The notes under the pieces: model-generated
Databases searched by the model: none
Seen by the model: only the letters and a program-made list of their open reading frames with translations
Told to the model about the DNA's origin: nothing
In this document: in pieces, positions 17,021 through 24,024 of the stretch
How positions within the stretch are numbered: the first letter of the stretch is position 1
Layout: each line of letters starts with the position of its first letter
Position numbers and translations under genes: made by a program
NCBI GenBank assembly: GCA_027076245.1
Contig: JALTKC010000545.1
Location: forward strand, 1-32,529
Direction of reading: 5' to 3'
Origin: Gammaproteobacteria bacterium
Lineage (GTDB): Bacteria; Pseudomonadota; Gammaproteobacteria; GRL18
Length of the DNA stretch: 32,529 nucleotides

Positions 17021-17026
17021 AAGGAG
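17021..17026 (+). promoter_or_regulatory. Strong ribosome binding site of the Lys-rich gene
   Basis: AAGGAG lies 7 bases before the ATG at 17034, one of the best Shine-Dalgarno sites in the window. It is a main reason to believe that this low-complexity frame is translated. Confidence 0.82.
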
Positions 17027-17033
17027 TTGAATC

Positions 17034-17252
17034 ATGGCTAAAAAAGACAAGAAGAAAAAAGACGACAAGAAAAAGTCCAAAAAAGCATTATTAAAACTGG
17101 CTAAGAAAAAAGCAGATAAGAAAAAAACCAAGGCGAAAGCAAAAAAAGCAAAAATCAAGAAGGACAAAGCCAAAAAAGCAAAAGCAAAAAAAAATAAAAA
17201 CTCAGGTAAGAAAAACAAGAAAAATAACAAGAAAAAAAAGTCTAAAAAGTAA
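17034..17252 (+). CDS. Very lysine-rich small basic protein (histone-H1-like composition)
   Basis: The 72-residue protein contains 42 lysines (58%), with Ala, Asp, Asn and Ser making up most of the rest, and no arginine, Tyr, Phe, Trp, His or Cys. AKKAKAKK-type blocks in the second half recall the tails of histone H1 and of bacterial histone-like proteins (Hc1 of Chlamydia, ScvA of Coxiella). A DNA- or RNA-compacting role is a guess from composition. The only less-charged stretch is ALLKLA at about 18-23. The strong ribosome binding site and a stand-alone position with its own downstream hairpin support a real gene. The antisense Phe-rich frame is its shadow. Confidence 0.83.
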   Translation: MAKKDKKKKDDKKKSKKALLKLAKKKADKKKTKAKAKKAKIKKDKAKKAKAKKNKNSGKKNKKNNKKKKSKK

Positions 17253-17262
17253 GTAGCAATAT

Positions 17263-17297
17263 CATAATTATGCCTCCTTCATGGAGGCATAATTATG
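17263..17297. terminator. 15-bp perfect hairpin after the Lys-rich gene
   Basis: CATAATTATGCCTCC (17263-17277), loop TTCAT, and its exact reverse complement (17283-17297) form a stem of 15 pairs, 10 bases after the stop codon. No T-tract follows on the plus strand, so intrinsic termination would be inefficient. A 3'-end stabiliser or transcript boundary is as likely. Confidence 0.7.
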
Positions 17298-17404
17298 CCC
17301 ACCTATAATATTTTATAATAATTTCCCGAACCCTGATCTATTGCTGTAGTCAAATATTGCTTATAAAAGAATACTCATAATTTTACCGGTATAAAGGACT
17401 GTCA

Positions 17405-18769
17405 ATGGCTAACAATAACGATGACTCAAAAAACTATAAAAAAACTTCCCTGGAAAGAGCATGGCATGATGCTCTGACACCGTTTGAAGAGTTTGTCCAT
17501 GATGAAGCTTCATCAGGGCTGCTATTGATGGCCTGTGCCATTCTGGCCATGGTAGCAGCTAATACCGGACTGGTGCATTTTTATGAGGCGGCTCTGCATA
17601 CCGAGCTAAGTATTAATGTCGGCCCCTATAGTATGAGTCGGAGTATCCATCACTGGATTAATGATGGCCTTATGGCCCTGTTTTTTTTAATGGTTGGGCT
17701 GGAAATCAAAAGGGAAGTGCTGATTGGGGAACTGGCTGAAATTCGTAAGGCCATTTTACCCATTGGTGCCGCTATCGGCGGTATGGTTATTCCCGCACTG
17801 ATTTATATCTCTATTAATAGCGGTACCGATGCCAGCGGCGGCTGGGGTATTCCAATGGCAACCGATATTGCTTTTGCGGTGGGTGTACTCGCTCTGCTGG
17901 GTAACCGGATCCCTAAACCGTTAATCGCTTTTCTGCTGGCACTGGCCATCGTTGATGATCTGGGGGCTGTTATCGTTATTGCCCTGTTTTATACCGCAGA
18001 AATTAACCTTCTGGCTCTGGGATTTGCCGGCATTGCCCTGGTTATGCTGATAGGGATTAATGTTCTGGGTGTCAGAAAACCTCTGCCTTATATGCTGATT
18101 GGTTTTTTTATGTGGCTGGGTATGATGGAGTCAGGTATCCATGCGACCCTTGCCGGTGTACTGACGGCTCTGACTATACCGGCGGATTCGCGTTTTAAAG
18201 GCGCCGATTTCAGTGAAAAAATTACTGCCTTAATGGCACGCTTTAAAAAAGCCGATCATCCCCAGCGCAGCATACTGGAAAATTCTGAACAGCAGGCGAT
18301 TATGCAGACCATGGAAAATTATGTACATAATATGGAAAGCCCCCTGCAGAGGGTAGAGCACGGTATGCATCTGTGGGTATCCTTCCTTATTGTGCCTTTA
18401 TTTGCACTGGCTAATGCCGGCATCACCCTCAATTTCAGTGAACTGGGTAATATGATAGCGCATCCGGTCACCATGGGGATTTCAATTGGCCTGGTGGCTG
18501 GTAAAGTGCTGGGCGTGTTCGGTTTTTCCTGGATTGTGGTAAAAATGGGCTGGAGTACCTTACCTGATAAGGTAACTATGCCCATGATCGGCGGGGTTTC
18601 TCTGCTGGCAGGTATTGGTTTTACCATGTCTATATTCATTGCCGGGCTGGCATTTTCTGAACAGATGAATTACTTGCTAAATGCCAAGGTAGGCATTATC
18701 CTTGCCTCTTTAATCTCAGGTGTAGCAGGCTATCTGGTGTTACGCAAAGTAACCAGTACCGCTGTTTAA
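17405..18769 (+). CDS. nhaA: Na+/H+ antiporter NhaA
   Basis: NhaA exports Na+ or Li+ in exchange for protons at the inner membrane and supports pH and salt tolerance. The ion-binding aspartate pair is in AIVDDLGAVIVIALFYT (Asp184-Asp185), and MATDIAFAVGVLALLG carries the conserved Thr-Asp of the unwound helix 4. LFFLMVGLEIKREVLIGEL at about 92-110 and FTMSIFIAGLAF near the end are family signatures. At 454 residues it is longer than E. coli NhaA (388), with an extended charged cytoplasmic loop of about 65 residues (after ADSRFKG). AAGGA precedes the ATG by 7 bases. gltS follows after 42 bases; both would use or shape the sodium gradient. Confidence 0.96.
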   Translation: MANNNDDSKNYKKTSLERAWHDALTPFEEFVHDEASSGLLLMACAILAMVAANTGLVHFYEAALHTELSINVGPYSMSRSIHHWINDGLMALFFLMVGLEIKREVLIGELAEIRKAILPIGAAIGGMVIPALIYISINSGTDASGGWGIPMATDIAFAVGVLALLGNRIPKPLIAFLLALAIVDDLGAVIVIALFYTAEINLLALGFAGIALVMLIGINVLGVRKPLPYMLIGFFMWLGMMESGIHATLAGVLTALTIPADSRFKGADFSEKITALMARFKKADHPQRSILENSEQQAIMQTMENYVHNMESPLQRVEHGMHLWVSFLIVPLFALANAGITLNFSELGNMIAHPVTMGISIGLVAGKVLGVFGFSWIVVKMGWSTLPDKVTMPMIGGVSLLAGIGFTMSIFIAGLAFSEQMNYLLNAKVGIILASLISGVAGYLVLRKVTSTAV

Positions 18770-18811
18770 GTATATGTTTAATCATAAGCAGCTTTTAACA
18801 TAGGACATTTT

Positions 18812-20044
18812 ATGGAACTGACGGACAATATTCTCAATTTTACTTCTTTTTATTCGGTAACCATTGCCATTATTGTATTGTTTATTGGTAAGGCATTAAA
18901 TTTTAAATTCACCGTTTTACGTGATTTTAATATACCGGAACCTGTAGTCGGCGGTCTGCTGTTTTCCATTATTTTTGCTCTGGTGCATTTTACCCTGGGT
19001 GTTTCTGTAGAATTTGACCTGGCAGCCAGAGACATTATGCTGGTTTACTTTTTTACCACTATTGGCTTAAATTCCAATATTATGGATCTGGTTAAAGGTG
19101 GCAAGCCTCTGATTATTTTATTAACGGCTACTATTTTATATATGATCCTGCAGAATCTGGTAGGGGTTTCCATTGCTTCAGTATTTGGCCTTGATCCCGT
19201 TATCGGTATGCTTGGAGGTACAGTTTCACTTATTGGCGGACACGGTACTGCTATTGCCTGGGCACCAACTTTTGCTGAAAAATTCGGTATCCAGAATGCT
19301 ATGGAAATCGGTATAGCCTGTGCTACTTTCGGCCTGATTTTTGCCAGTTTAATGGGTGGACCGATTGCCAGTTACCTGATTAAGAAGCACAATTTAAAAC
19401 CTGAAAATGATACGGTACAGGAAGTGGGTATTCCTTTTGAAGAAGAAGGGGCCAAAATTGATTATATGGGCTTTTTACATGCCATATTAGGTATTCATTT
19501 CAGTATTATGATAGGTATGGCACTTAATGAAAGTCTGGAAGAAATGGGGCTGAAACTGCCTTTATTTGTGACCTGTCTGTTTGCCGGTATTCTTATTTCA
19601 AGCTTTTTGACACCTAATGTTTCTAAAAAAATCAAATGGCTGGACTGGAATACCCGTAAAAAAGCCCTGGCACTGGTAGCTGATATTTCTCTGGGTATTT
19701 TCCTGGCCATGTCCTTAATGAGTATGCAGTTATGGGTTATTGTGGATCTGGCCGGCCCAATTATCACCATGGTTGTTGCCCAGTTTGTTATTGCTGCATT
19801 AATTGCCCTGTTTATTATTTTCCGGATTATGGGGCGTAATTATGATGCTGCTGTTATCTGCTCCGGCTTTGGCGGTATTTCATTAGGGTCTACGGCAACC
19901 GCTATGGCGAATATGACTGCAGTTACCCAGCGCTATGGCGCATCGCATCTGGCCTTTGTTATTGTCCCACTGGTGTGTGCCTTTTTTATTGACCTGGTTA
20001 ATGTGGTTCTCATTCAGTCTGCCCTGGGGTATTTTAGCAGCTAA
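18812..20044 (+). CDS. gltS: Sodium/glutamate symporter GltS
   Basis: GltS imports glutamate with Na+. The 410-residue protein has about ten membrane helices in two inverted halves. Family signatures include DFNIPEPVVGGLLF at about 39-52, the re-entrant pore segment GGTVSLIGGHGTAIAWAP in the first half, and ICSGFGGISLGSTATAMANM in the second half. The charged loop around residues 193-217 separates the halves. It lies directly after nhaA and ends at a strong terminator, so the pair probably forms a sodium-cycle unit. Confidence 0.94.
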   Translation: MELTDNILNFTSFYSVTIAIIVLFIGKALNFKFTVLRDFNIPEPVVGGLLFSIIFALVHFTLGVSVEFDLAARDIMLVYFFTTIGLNSNIMDLVKGGKPLIILLTATILYMILQNLVGVSIASVFGLDPVIGMLGGTVSLIGGHGTAIAWAPTFAEKFGIQNAMEIGIACATFGLIFASLMGGPIASYLIKKHNLKPENDTVQEVGIPFEEEGAKIDYMGFLHAILGIHFSIMIGMALNESLEEMGLKLPLFVTCLFAGILISSFLTPNVSKKIKWLDWNTRKKALALVADISLGIFLAMSLMSMQLWVIVDLAGPIITMVVAQFVIAALIALFIIFRIMGRNYDAAVICSGFGGISLGSTATAMANMTAVTQRYGASHLAFVIVPLVCAFFIDLVNVVLIQSALGYFSS

Positions 20045-20093
20045 AGCAATAATGGCTGTAGATGGCTGTTTTAGTCATGAGAATAAAACACTT

Positions 20094-20118
20094 AAGCCCC
20101 TATAAAGGGGCTTTTTTT
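20094..20118 (+). terminator. Intrinsic terminator after gltS
   Basis: AAGCCCCT (20094-20101), loop ATAA, AGGGGCTT (20106-20113) is followed by continuing T to 20118, a textbook intrinsic terminator 50 bases after the gltS stop. Confidence 0.92.
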
Positions 20119-20631
20119 GTGCATTTAAATTTTTTTTGCTAACACTAAGCTGTAATTTTCCTATTAAAGTAGTACTTTAAGATTGTTTTTACAATATTAC
20201 AGTCTTTAGTTAATGTATATTATAAGAAGTTATAATAACTCGTTGAATAATAAGAAGAATGTGAAGTGGTTAAAAATTAATCAATTTATGCATCTTTCAA
20301 TGTTAATGCTGTTTCTAGGAAGATATTAAAAGCTTATTCACAGACTTATCCACAGCTTTTGTGGATAAAATTATACATAATTATTTGAATTAATCTAAAA
20401 CTTGTCCTTTTTTACTATAACGACTAAATTTATTATAAAGCCTGTATTTTTTATGGTTTACTTTTACTGTACTGTTTGTTTATCAGGCAGGGTTCTGGGT
20501 ATAAAAAGCTATAGAGTTTTTTGTAAAATACAGCTAAAATCCATGTTTTCTGATTTTCTGTTTCATTTGCAAACTAAAAAATTAATGAACCAGAAACCGC
20601 TTAATTTTCTAAAACTGAGGGTCTTAATAAA
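20119..20631. other. AT-rich gene-free stretch with DnaA boxes
   Basis: About 510 bases have no credible gene; the frame from 20402 has a TTG start, no ribosome binding site and runs into the STAS gene in another frame. The left two thirds are extremely AT-rich, with runs such as a series of T at 20129-20138. It ends in a cluster of DnaA boxes (20334-20368) and then 260 more AT-rich bases before the STAS gene. Confidence 0.7.
20334..20368. promoter_or_regulatory. Cluster of three perfect DnaA-box matches
   Basis: Three 9-mers match the consensus TTATNCACA exactly: TTATTCACA at 20334-20342 (plus), TTATCCACA at 20346-20354 (plus), and TGTGGATAA at 20360-20368, which is TTATCCACA on the minus strand. 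The first two are 12 bases apart in the same direction; the second and third form an inverted pair around GCTTT. A weaker relative, TTATACATA, follows at 20371-20379. Possible roles are an origin, a DnaA-titration or reactivation site, or DnaA control of the STAS gene. Confidence 0.75.
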
Positions 20632-20934
20632 ATGTCAGTTCTTACCAGCATGTCAGATGATGGAGATATTTTGACAATAAAAGTGATTGGTAAGTTTCAG
20701 TTTCCCCTCGCTTCAGAATTTCGTCGAGCTTATACGGATATTGATCAGGTACAGAACTATGTTCTGGATTTACAGGATTCAGAATATCTGGATTCTTCCG
20801 CCCTGGGAATGATCATTGCTCTGTGGGAATTTGTAGAACGGGACAAGGCCCGCATTAAAATTATTAATGCCAATACTGAGGTGACTCAAATCCTGCAAAG
20901 TGCCAACTTTGATCAACTGGTTACTTTACCCTGA
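20632..20934 (+). CDS. STAS-domain anti-anti-sigma factor-like protein (HsbA-like)
   Basis: The 100-residue protein is a single STAS domain. The motif EYLDSSALGMI at about 51-61 holds the serine phosphorylated in SpoIIAA-type antagonists (Ser56 here, in DSSAL). The start KVIGKFQFPLASEFRRAY and the ending TQILQSANFDQLVTL fit stand-alone STAS antagonists such as HsbA of Pseudomonas, which controls an anti-sigma factor and a diguanylate cyclase. No cognate kinase, phosphatase or anti-sigma factor is in the window. GAGGG lies about 10 bases before the ATG. The frame after its TGA stop stays open for 32 codons and encodes a hydrophobic segment. Confidence 0.9.
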   Translation: MSVLTSMSDDGDILTIKVIGKFQFPLASEFRRAYTDIDQVQNYVLDLQDSEYLDSSALGMIIALWEFVERDKARIKIINANTEVTQILQSANFDQLVTLP

Positions 20935-21066
20935 TTTTTCTGGTCAGTCTCTTTACCGGATCTGCCTATCGGCATTTTACTGGCTACAGGCGTTTTACTG
21001 TTTATAGCGTTAAGCATTGTCATTATTCCTTAATTAACTCCATCTGAGAAATATCAGCGAAATTAT

Positions 21067-22026
21067 ATGCTTGATACTTTACCCCTTTTAAAAGCTATAA
21101 ACTTTCCTCATATCAGGCGTAAGCAGCTGGATATACTGCAGATTAATCTGGGTTACCGCTGTAACCAGCAGTGTCAGCACTGCCATGTCAATGCCGGGCC
21201 TAAACGAACGGAAACGATGTCTGTTGAAGTTCTGGCCGATATTCTCCGCTTTATTAAAACCAATGGTATTAAAACGGTGGATCTGACCGGTGGAGCACCG
21301 GAAATGCATCCTGAATTTTTATCCCTGATAAAGCAGCTTAATAAGATGCAGGTGCATATTATTGATCGCTGTAACCTGACAATACTCAATGAACCGGGTT
21401 ATGAATCCCTGGTGGAAAAGCTGGCAGAAAATCGTGTTGAAATTGTGGCTTCCTTGCCCTGTTATATGGAAGAAAATGTGGATAAACAAAGAGGTAACGG
21501 GGTATTTAAAAGTAGTATCGAGGCTTTGCAGAAACTTAATCAACTGGGCTACGGGCAACCCGACAGCCCGTTAACTCTTAATCTTGTTTATAATCCACAG
21601 GGTGCGGTACTGGCCCCTTCACAGGAAGTACTTAAAACGGATTACAAGAAATTTCTGGCACAACAGTTTGGTATTGTGTTTAACGAACTCTTTACCATTA
21701 CCAATGTCCCGGTTAAACGTTTCGGCAGTCTGTTAATATCCAGGCAGGAGTTTCAGCCCTATATGGAATTATTGCAGCAATCTCATACTGATGCTAATCT
21801 GGACGGTGTTATGTGCCGCTATCAGTTAAGCGTGGACTGGCAGGGTTATTTATATGACTGTGATTTTAATCAGATGCTGGGGTTGCCCTTAACCAGAACA
21901 ACAGAAAAACTGCATATTTCCAATGTCAGTCTGACTGAACTGAATAATAAGGATATTATCGTTGCAGGTCATTGTTATGCCTGTACCGCAGGGCAGGGCA
22001 GCAGTTGCGGTGGTGCCCTGAGCTGA
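21067..22026 (+). CDS. arsS: Radical SAM protein, ArsS (arsenosugar biosynthesis) family
   Basis: The radical SAM cluster motif is GYRCNQQCQHCHV with Cys32, Cys36 and Cys39 as Fe-S ligands. GGAPEMHPEF at about 76-85 is the SAM-contact GGxP-type segment, and DRCNLTIL and CYMEENVDKQRG follow as in the ArsS family. The C-terminal part has further cysteines (MCRYQLSVDWQGYLYDCDFN and HCYACTAGQGSSCGG) that could hold a second cluster, as in SPASM-like or DUF3641 extensions. In cyanobacteria ArsS, with the methyltransferase ArsM, is linked to forming the deoxyadenosyl-arsenic precursor of arsenosugars. No arsM is here. Its TGA overlaps the ATG of the next gene. Confidence 0.92.
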   Translation: MLDTLPLLKAINFPHIRRKQLDILQINLGYRCNQQCQHCHVNAGPKRTETMSVEVLADILRFIKTNGIKTVDLTGGAPEMHPEFLSLIKQLNKMQVHIIDRCNLTILNEPGYESLVEKLAENRVEIVASLPCYMEENVDKQRGNGVFKSSIEALQKLNQLGYGQPDSPLTLNLVYNPQGAVLAPSQEVLKTDYKKFLAQQFGIVFNELFTITNVPVKRFGSLLISRQEFQPYMELLQQSHTDANLDGVMCRYQLSVDWQGYLYDCDFNQMLGLPLTRTTEKLHISNVSLTELNNKDIIVAGHCYACTAGQGSSCGGALS

Positions 22027-22718
22027 TGTCATGGCAACTGCTTTCCATTATCGTTCCCGTGCTTAATGAGGCCGATAATATAGAAGCCTTTTTAAAGCAT
22101 TTACAGCCTTTTAGAGAGCGGGGGCATGAAGTGGTACTGGTGGACGGTAAAAGCTCTGACAATACCTGTCAACTGGCCAGACCCTGGGTGGATCGTATGA
22201 TGTCTGTGCACAAAGGACGGGCTCGGCAGCAGACCATTGGCGCCAGAATCGCCACCGGGCAGATATTTCTGTTTCTGCATGCTGATACACGCTTGCCCGA
22301 GCAGGCCGATCAGCTTATTTTCCAGGCTCTGGAGACAGGAGGACAATGGGGGCGCTTTAATGTCCGCTTGTCGGGTTCAGCCATTATGTTCAGAATGATT
22401 GCGTCCATGATGAATGTACGTTCCTGTCTGAGCGGGATTGCTACCGGTGATCAGGCTATTTTTGTCACCCGAAGCCTGTATCATAACAGCGGCGGTTTTC
22501 CTGATATTCCATTAATGGAAGATATTGAGTTTTCCCGACACCTGAAAAAATTTTCCCGGCCCTGCTGCATAAAAACACCAGTCTGCACCTCATCACGGCG
22601 CTGGCAGCAGAATGGTATAGTTAAAACTATATTGTTTATGTGGTTATTGCGTCTGCAGTATTTTTTTGGTGTCAGCCCGGCAAAGTTACACCAAAAATAT
22701 TACCCTCCCAATGACTAA
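22026..22718 (+). CDS. Family 2 glycosyltransferase, TIGR04283-like
   Basis: The ATG at 22026 shares a base with the arsS stop (TGATG), which supports this start over upstream frames. The GT-A fold is clear: LSIIVPVLNEADNIEAFL near residues 6-22, VVLVDGKSSDNT, the DxD-like FLHADTRLP at about 93-101, and DIPLMEDIEFSRHLKK near 160-175, ending with a hydrophobic helix at the C-terminus. The layout matches the TIGR04283 family, often found beside arsS. Its sugar donor and acceptor are unknown; a role in making the sugar part of an arsenosugar-like product or a surface glycan is inferred from context only. Confidence 0.9.
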   Translation: MSWQLLSIIVPVLNEADNIEAFLKHLQPFRERGHEVVLVDGKSSDNTCQLARPWVDRMMSVHKGRARQQTIGARIATGQIFLFLHADTRLPEQADQLIFQALETGGQWGRFNVRLSGSAIMFRMIASMMNVRSCLSGIATGDQAIFVTRSLYHNSGGFPDIPLMEDIEFSRHLKKFSRPCCIKTPVCTSSRRWQQNGIVKTILFMWLLRLQYFFGVSPAKLHQKYYPPND

Positions 22719-23403
22719 AGGTGGTTTAAGTTCAAAAAGGCTGCAATACTCTGATACGCAGATCATTATTTTTGCCAGGGAGCCGGTTTACGGGCAGGTT
22801 AAAACCCGGCTGATCCCGGCACTGGGTGAAGCCGGGGCCACAGAACTCTATACGGCTTTGCTGGATTTTACACTGAATAAACTCCATAGCTATCATCTTG
22901 CCCCGGTTATGCTGTGTATTACCCCTGAAAGCAGAACTGAATTTTTTCTGCGACGGTATTCTTTTACAGAATTACTGATCACAAAACAAAAGGGTGATGA
23001 TCTGGGTCAGAGAATGGTTCATGCCCTGAAACAGTCACTCAGTCATTTTTCCAGAGCCCTATTGATTGGGACTGACTGCCCTTTTTTTAACCGGAGTGAC
23101 CTGGAACAGGCCATAATAGCTCTGGATAGTCATGAAATGGTATTTGCACCTGCCTATGACGGAGGCTATGTACTGGTTGGTGCCAGACGTTTCGTTCCCG
23201 ACAGTTTTACCGGTATTGACTGGGGCAGTGAACAGGTCATGGAGCAGACTCGAAAACGCCTGAAGAAGTTAAAAATCAGCTGGCAGGAGATAGCTCAGCA
23301 ACAGGATATTGATGATGAGAATGATTTGAAGTATTTACAGCATGTCCATGAATTTTCTGATGCCTTTCCCTATATTCTTAATATCATTAACAGGTACTCT
23401 TAG
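22711..23403 (+). CDS. TIGR04282-like glycosyltransferase/nucleotidyltransferase-fold protein
   Basis: This 230-residue protein resembles the TIGR04282 (DUF2064) family, a nucleotidyltransferase-like GT-A fold. Motifs are IIIFAREPVYGQVKTRLIPALG near the N-terminus, ALLIGTDCPFF with the metal-binding Asp, and FAPAYDGGYVLVGAR. The start at the ATG at 22711 overlaps the previous gene by 8 bases; an upstream start at 22666 is possible. TIGR04283 and TIGR04282 genes often sit together and beside arsS, and the three here overlap like one translational unit. Its 3' end overlaps a gene on the other strand by 69 bases. Confidence 0.9.
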   Translation: MTKGGLSSKRLQYSDTQIIIFAREPVYGQVKTRLIPALGEAGATELYTALLDFTLNKLHSYHLAPVMLCITPESRTEFFLRRYSFTELLITKQKGDDLGQRMVHALKQSLSHFSRALLIGTDCPFFNRSDLEQAIIALDSHEMVFAPAYDGGYVLVGARRFVPDSFTGIDWGSEQVMEQTRKRLKKLKISWQEIAQQQDIDDENDLKYLQHVHEFSDAFPYILNIINRYS

Positions 23404-23910
23404 CATATCAAACTCCTGTTCCCGATGTGCAGCACCCACATATTCTATTTTTACATTCAGACTGGTTTGTCTGAAATCAACCTTTGTCTGGCCCAGCCGA
23501 TAAGTCTGAGAACTGTTTGCAGGAAGAAAAATACTCCGAGAAGAATAAGGCAGTTTATTCTGATCCAGTACCACGGCCAGTAACTCCAGATTAACCGGTT
23601 TATCAGACGTATTTCTTAAATACAGGGTTGCATCATTGTCCACCATATAATCTTCAGGTAACAGGCGCCGGGTATATTTTTTAATGGAATAAGTGCCGGG
23701 TATGGTTTCCTTGTGCAGATGAGACACTAAAATTAACTCAAGTCCAGGAACCAGCTGGGTTTTTAACTGGTAATAAGGAGAAAATTCAATTTTTTCGATT
23801 TTCTGAGTATCCGGGTTGTAATTATCGTCTTTTGTCCAGGTGGATGTGGAGCAGGCCGTAATCAGGACAGTAAAGACTAAAACAACAAAAGCACCGCTAA
23901 TATTTCTCAT
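23335..23910 (-). CDS. Hypothetical lipoprotein
   Basis: The protein begins with a lipoprotein signal ending LITAC, giving Cys20 as the lipidated residue, then STS, so outer-membrane sorting is likely. The 170-residue mature part is beta-rich; DATLYLRNTSDKPVNLELLAVVLD and SLNVKIEYVGA suggest an immunoglobulin-like sandwich. I recognise no named family. The gene is convergent with the TIGR04282-like gene, and their last 69 bases overlap on opposite strands. It is divergent from uup with about 110 bases between. Confidence 0.84.
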   Translation of the reverse strand: MRNISGAFVVLVFTVLITACSTSTWTKDDNYNPDTQKIEKIEFSPYYQLKTQLVPGLELILVSHLHKETIPGTYSIKKYTRRLLPEDYMVDNDATLYLRNTSDKPVNLELLAVVLDQNKLPYSSRSIFLPANSSQTYRLGQTKVDFRQTSLNVKIEYVGAAHREQEFDMLRVPVNDIKNIGKGIRKFMDML

Positions 23911-23980
23911 AAAAAATTCTCTGGCCGAATTAAGATAACTTATTATTTATTATAGACTGATTTCATCAAGAAAGTTTAGG

Positions 23981-23986
23981 TATAAT
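23981..23986 (+). promoter_or_regulatory. Candidate -10 element for uup
   Basis: A perfect TATAAT lies 39 bases before the uup start, in the AGGTATAATAGCC context. The -35 region near 23957 (CTGATT) is weak. The position between two divergent genes makes a promoter plausible. Confidence 0.45.
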
Positions 23987-24024
23987 AGCCTCCTTTTAAT
24001 TTACTCGGATTGAGCCATAAATCT

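Noticed and set aside
16934-17230. Phe/Leu-rich antisense frame over the Lys-rich gene
   Set aside because: Reverse reading of AAA/AAG codons gives TTT/CTT and so a false hydrophobic protein; no ribosome binding site.
20402-20674. Small hydrophobic frame before the STAS gene
   Set aside because: TTG start, no ribosome binding site, no family pattern, and it overlaps the STAS start in another frame.
20932-20934. TGA as a selenocysteine codon in the STAS gene
   Set aside because: No SECIS-like hairpin was apparent just after it, and the STAS domain is complete at the stop.
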